Assembly (NCBI GenBank): GCA_965230195.1
Contig: OZ245997.1
Coordinates: 4,340,001 to 4,404,000, forward strand
Direction: 5' to 3'
DNA length: 64,000 bases
DNA from: Putridiphycobacter sp965230195
GTDB lineage: Bacteria > Bacteroidota > Bacteroidia > Flavobacteriales_D > Crocinitomicaceae
The translations under genes and the position numbers were made by a program. Of the stretch, positions 63,569 to 64,000 are shown in pieces. The notes under the pieces are model-generated. The model was given only the letters and a program-made list of their open reading frames with translations, was not told where the DNA came from and ran no database searches. The first letter of the stretch is position 1, and the number at the start of each line of letters is the position of its first letter.

Positions 63569-64000
63569 CTATTCCGAACTTAAATTTTTAGGGAGTGAAA
63601 TGACAAATATGACTCCTTTCTTACCCGTTTCAACCTCTATTTTTCCATTATAACTACTGATTAGTCGCTTTAGAGAATAATAACCCGGTATTCCAAATTT
63701 ATCATCTTTCTCCTCATCAGGCTTCAAATCAAATCCCCTGTCATTGTATACCAAATTACAATAGGTTCCTTGTCGATAAAACTCTACTTCAACCCTGGGC
63801 TGATCTTTATTATTTTTTATGGAGCTGTTAAATAAATACAGGAAAATGTGCTCCATTACTTTCTTATTAATCTTTACATTTCTAATGGTATTCTTAACAA
63901 TGTCTACATCTATTTTCGACAATAATTCGTTCGACTCGAGAATCAATTTAATTTCATCTTCTATACCGTTATGATTTTTCCCGGTTGATGTTACACCGTT
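63569..64000 (-). CDS. Histidine-kinase-like protein, C-terminal part, degenerate ATPase domain
   Basis: The reading frame is open to the window edge, so only the C-terminal ~143 residues are visible; a TTG at 63946 is not the true start. The sequence aligns by eye with the ATPase region of the downstream kinase: VMEHIFLYLFNSSIKNN matches its N box region and SLKRLISSYNGKIEVETG its C-terminal strand. The G1 box is altered (NDRGFDLKP versus SDNGIGIDLEK) and the G2 box GTGLGL is replaced by GIPGYYSL. It may be a degenerate, non-catalytic paralogue that pairs with the downstream kinase. Its N-terminal domains lie outside the window. Confidence 0.75.
   Translation of the reverse strand, partial: NGVTSTGKNHNGIEDEIKLILESNELLSKIDVDIVKNTIRNVKINKKVMEHIFLYLFNSSIKNNKDQPRVEVEFYRQGTYCNLVYNDRGFDLKPDEEKDDKFGIPGYYSLKRLISSYNGKIEVETGKKGVIFVISLPKNLSSE

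Noticed and set aside
1..64000. tRNA, rRNA, integrase, transposase or prophage genes
   Set aside because: No cloverleaf-like segments, recombinase motifs or long terminal repeats were seen by eye in the intergenic gaps.

Overview
The window is a low-GC chromosomal segment from a member of the phylum Bacteroidota, most likely a flavobacterium-like lineage. Four things suggest this: three cargo proteins with the gliding-motility-associated (type B, CHU_C-like) C-terminal sorting domain of the type IX secretion system (T9SS); two PorP/SprF-type outer-membrane proteins; signal peptides that often end just before Gln; and repeated TAnnTTTG -7 elements, the promoter signature of this phylum. I see no tRNA, rRNA, CRISPR array, transposase or phage gene. 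No intergenic gap exceeds 300 bp; the largest, about 290 bp between rocD and the Crp-like gene, holds candidate regulatory sites.

Layout. 1-9.4 kb: a truncated ATPase overlapping an MscS-like membrane protein, then accC and tamB on the minus strand, then tsaD divergent from tamB. 9.6-23.6 kb: a minus-strand operon of a 3356-residue type B adhesin, a PorP/SprF barrel and a PorE-like OmpA protein. 23.7-24.5 kb: yaaA. 24.75-30.4 kb: a tightly overlapped four-gene operon of two secreted barrel-like proteins, a lipoprotein with a VWA-like region, and an exported WD40-caspase protein. 30.6-41.1 kb: a second, plus-strand type B block of a 731-residue cargo, a PorP/SprF-SPOR fusion, a small secreted protein and a 2066-residue SprB-repeat adhesin with a reelin-like N-terminus. 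41.3-52 kb: housekeeping and envelope genes (rel, tatC, a DUF5686-like protein, lptB, an HTH-KdsC fusion, an RDD protein). 52-57 kb: two tiny paralogous lipoproteins, rocD, a Crp/Fnr-like regulator with a DoxX-like protein, and an MsbA-like ABC exporter. 57-64 kb: a DUF4197 lipoprotein divergent from cinA, gmhA, small secreted proteins, a 7TMR-DISM histidine kinase and part of a degenerate kinase paralogue.

The dominant theme is the cell surface. Two T9SS type B cargo/PorP blocks flank the caspase operon. They seem to reach peptidoglycan by different domains: a separate OmpA-domain protein in one, and a SPOR domain fused to PorP in the other. The best candidate for an undescribed system is the 24.75-30.4 kb operon, in which a signal-peptide-bearing caspase-fold protease with an intact His/Cys dyad is translationally coupled to two barrel-like proteins and a lipoprotein. 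All functional statements are motif-based readings made without database searches.
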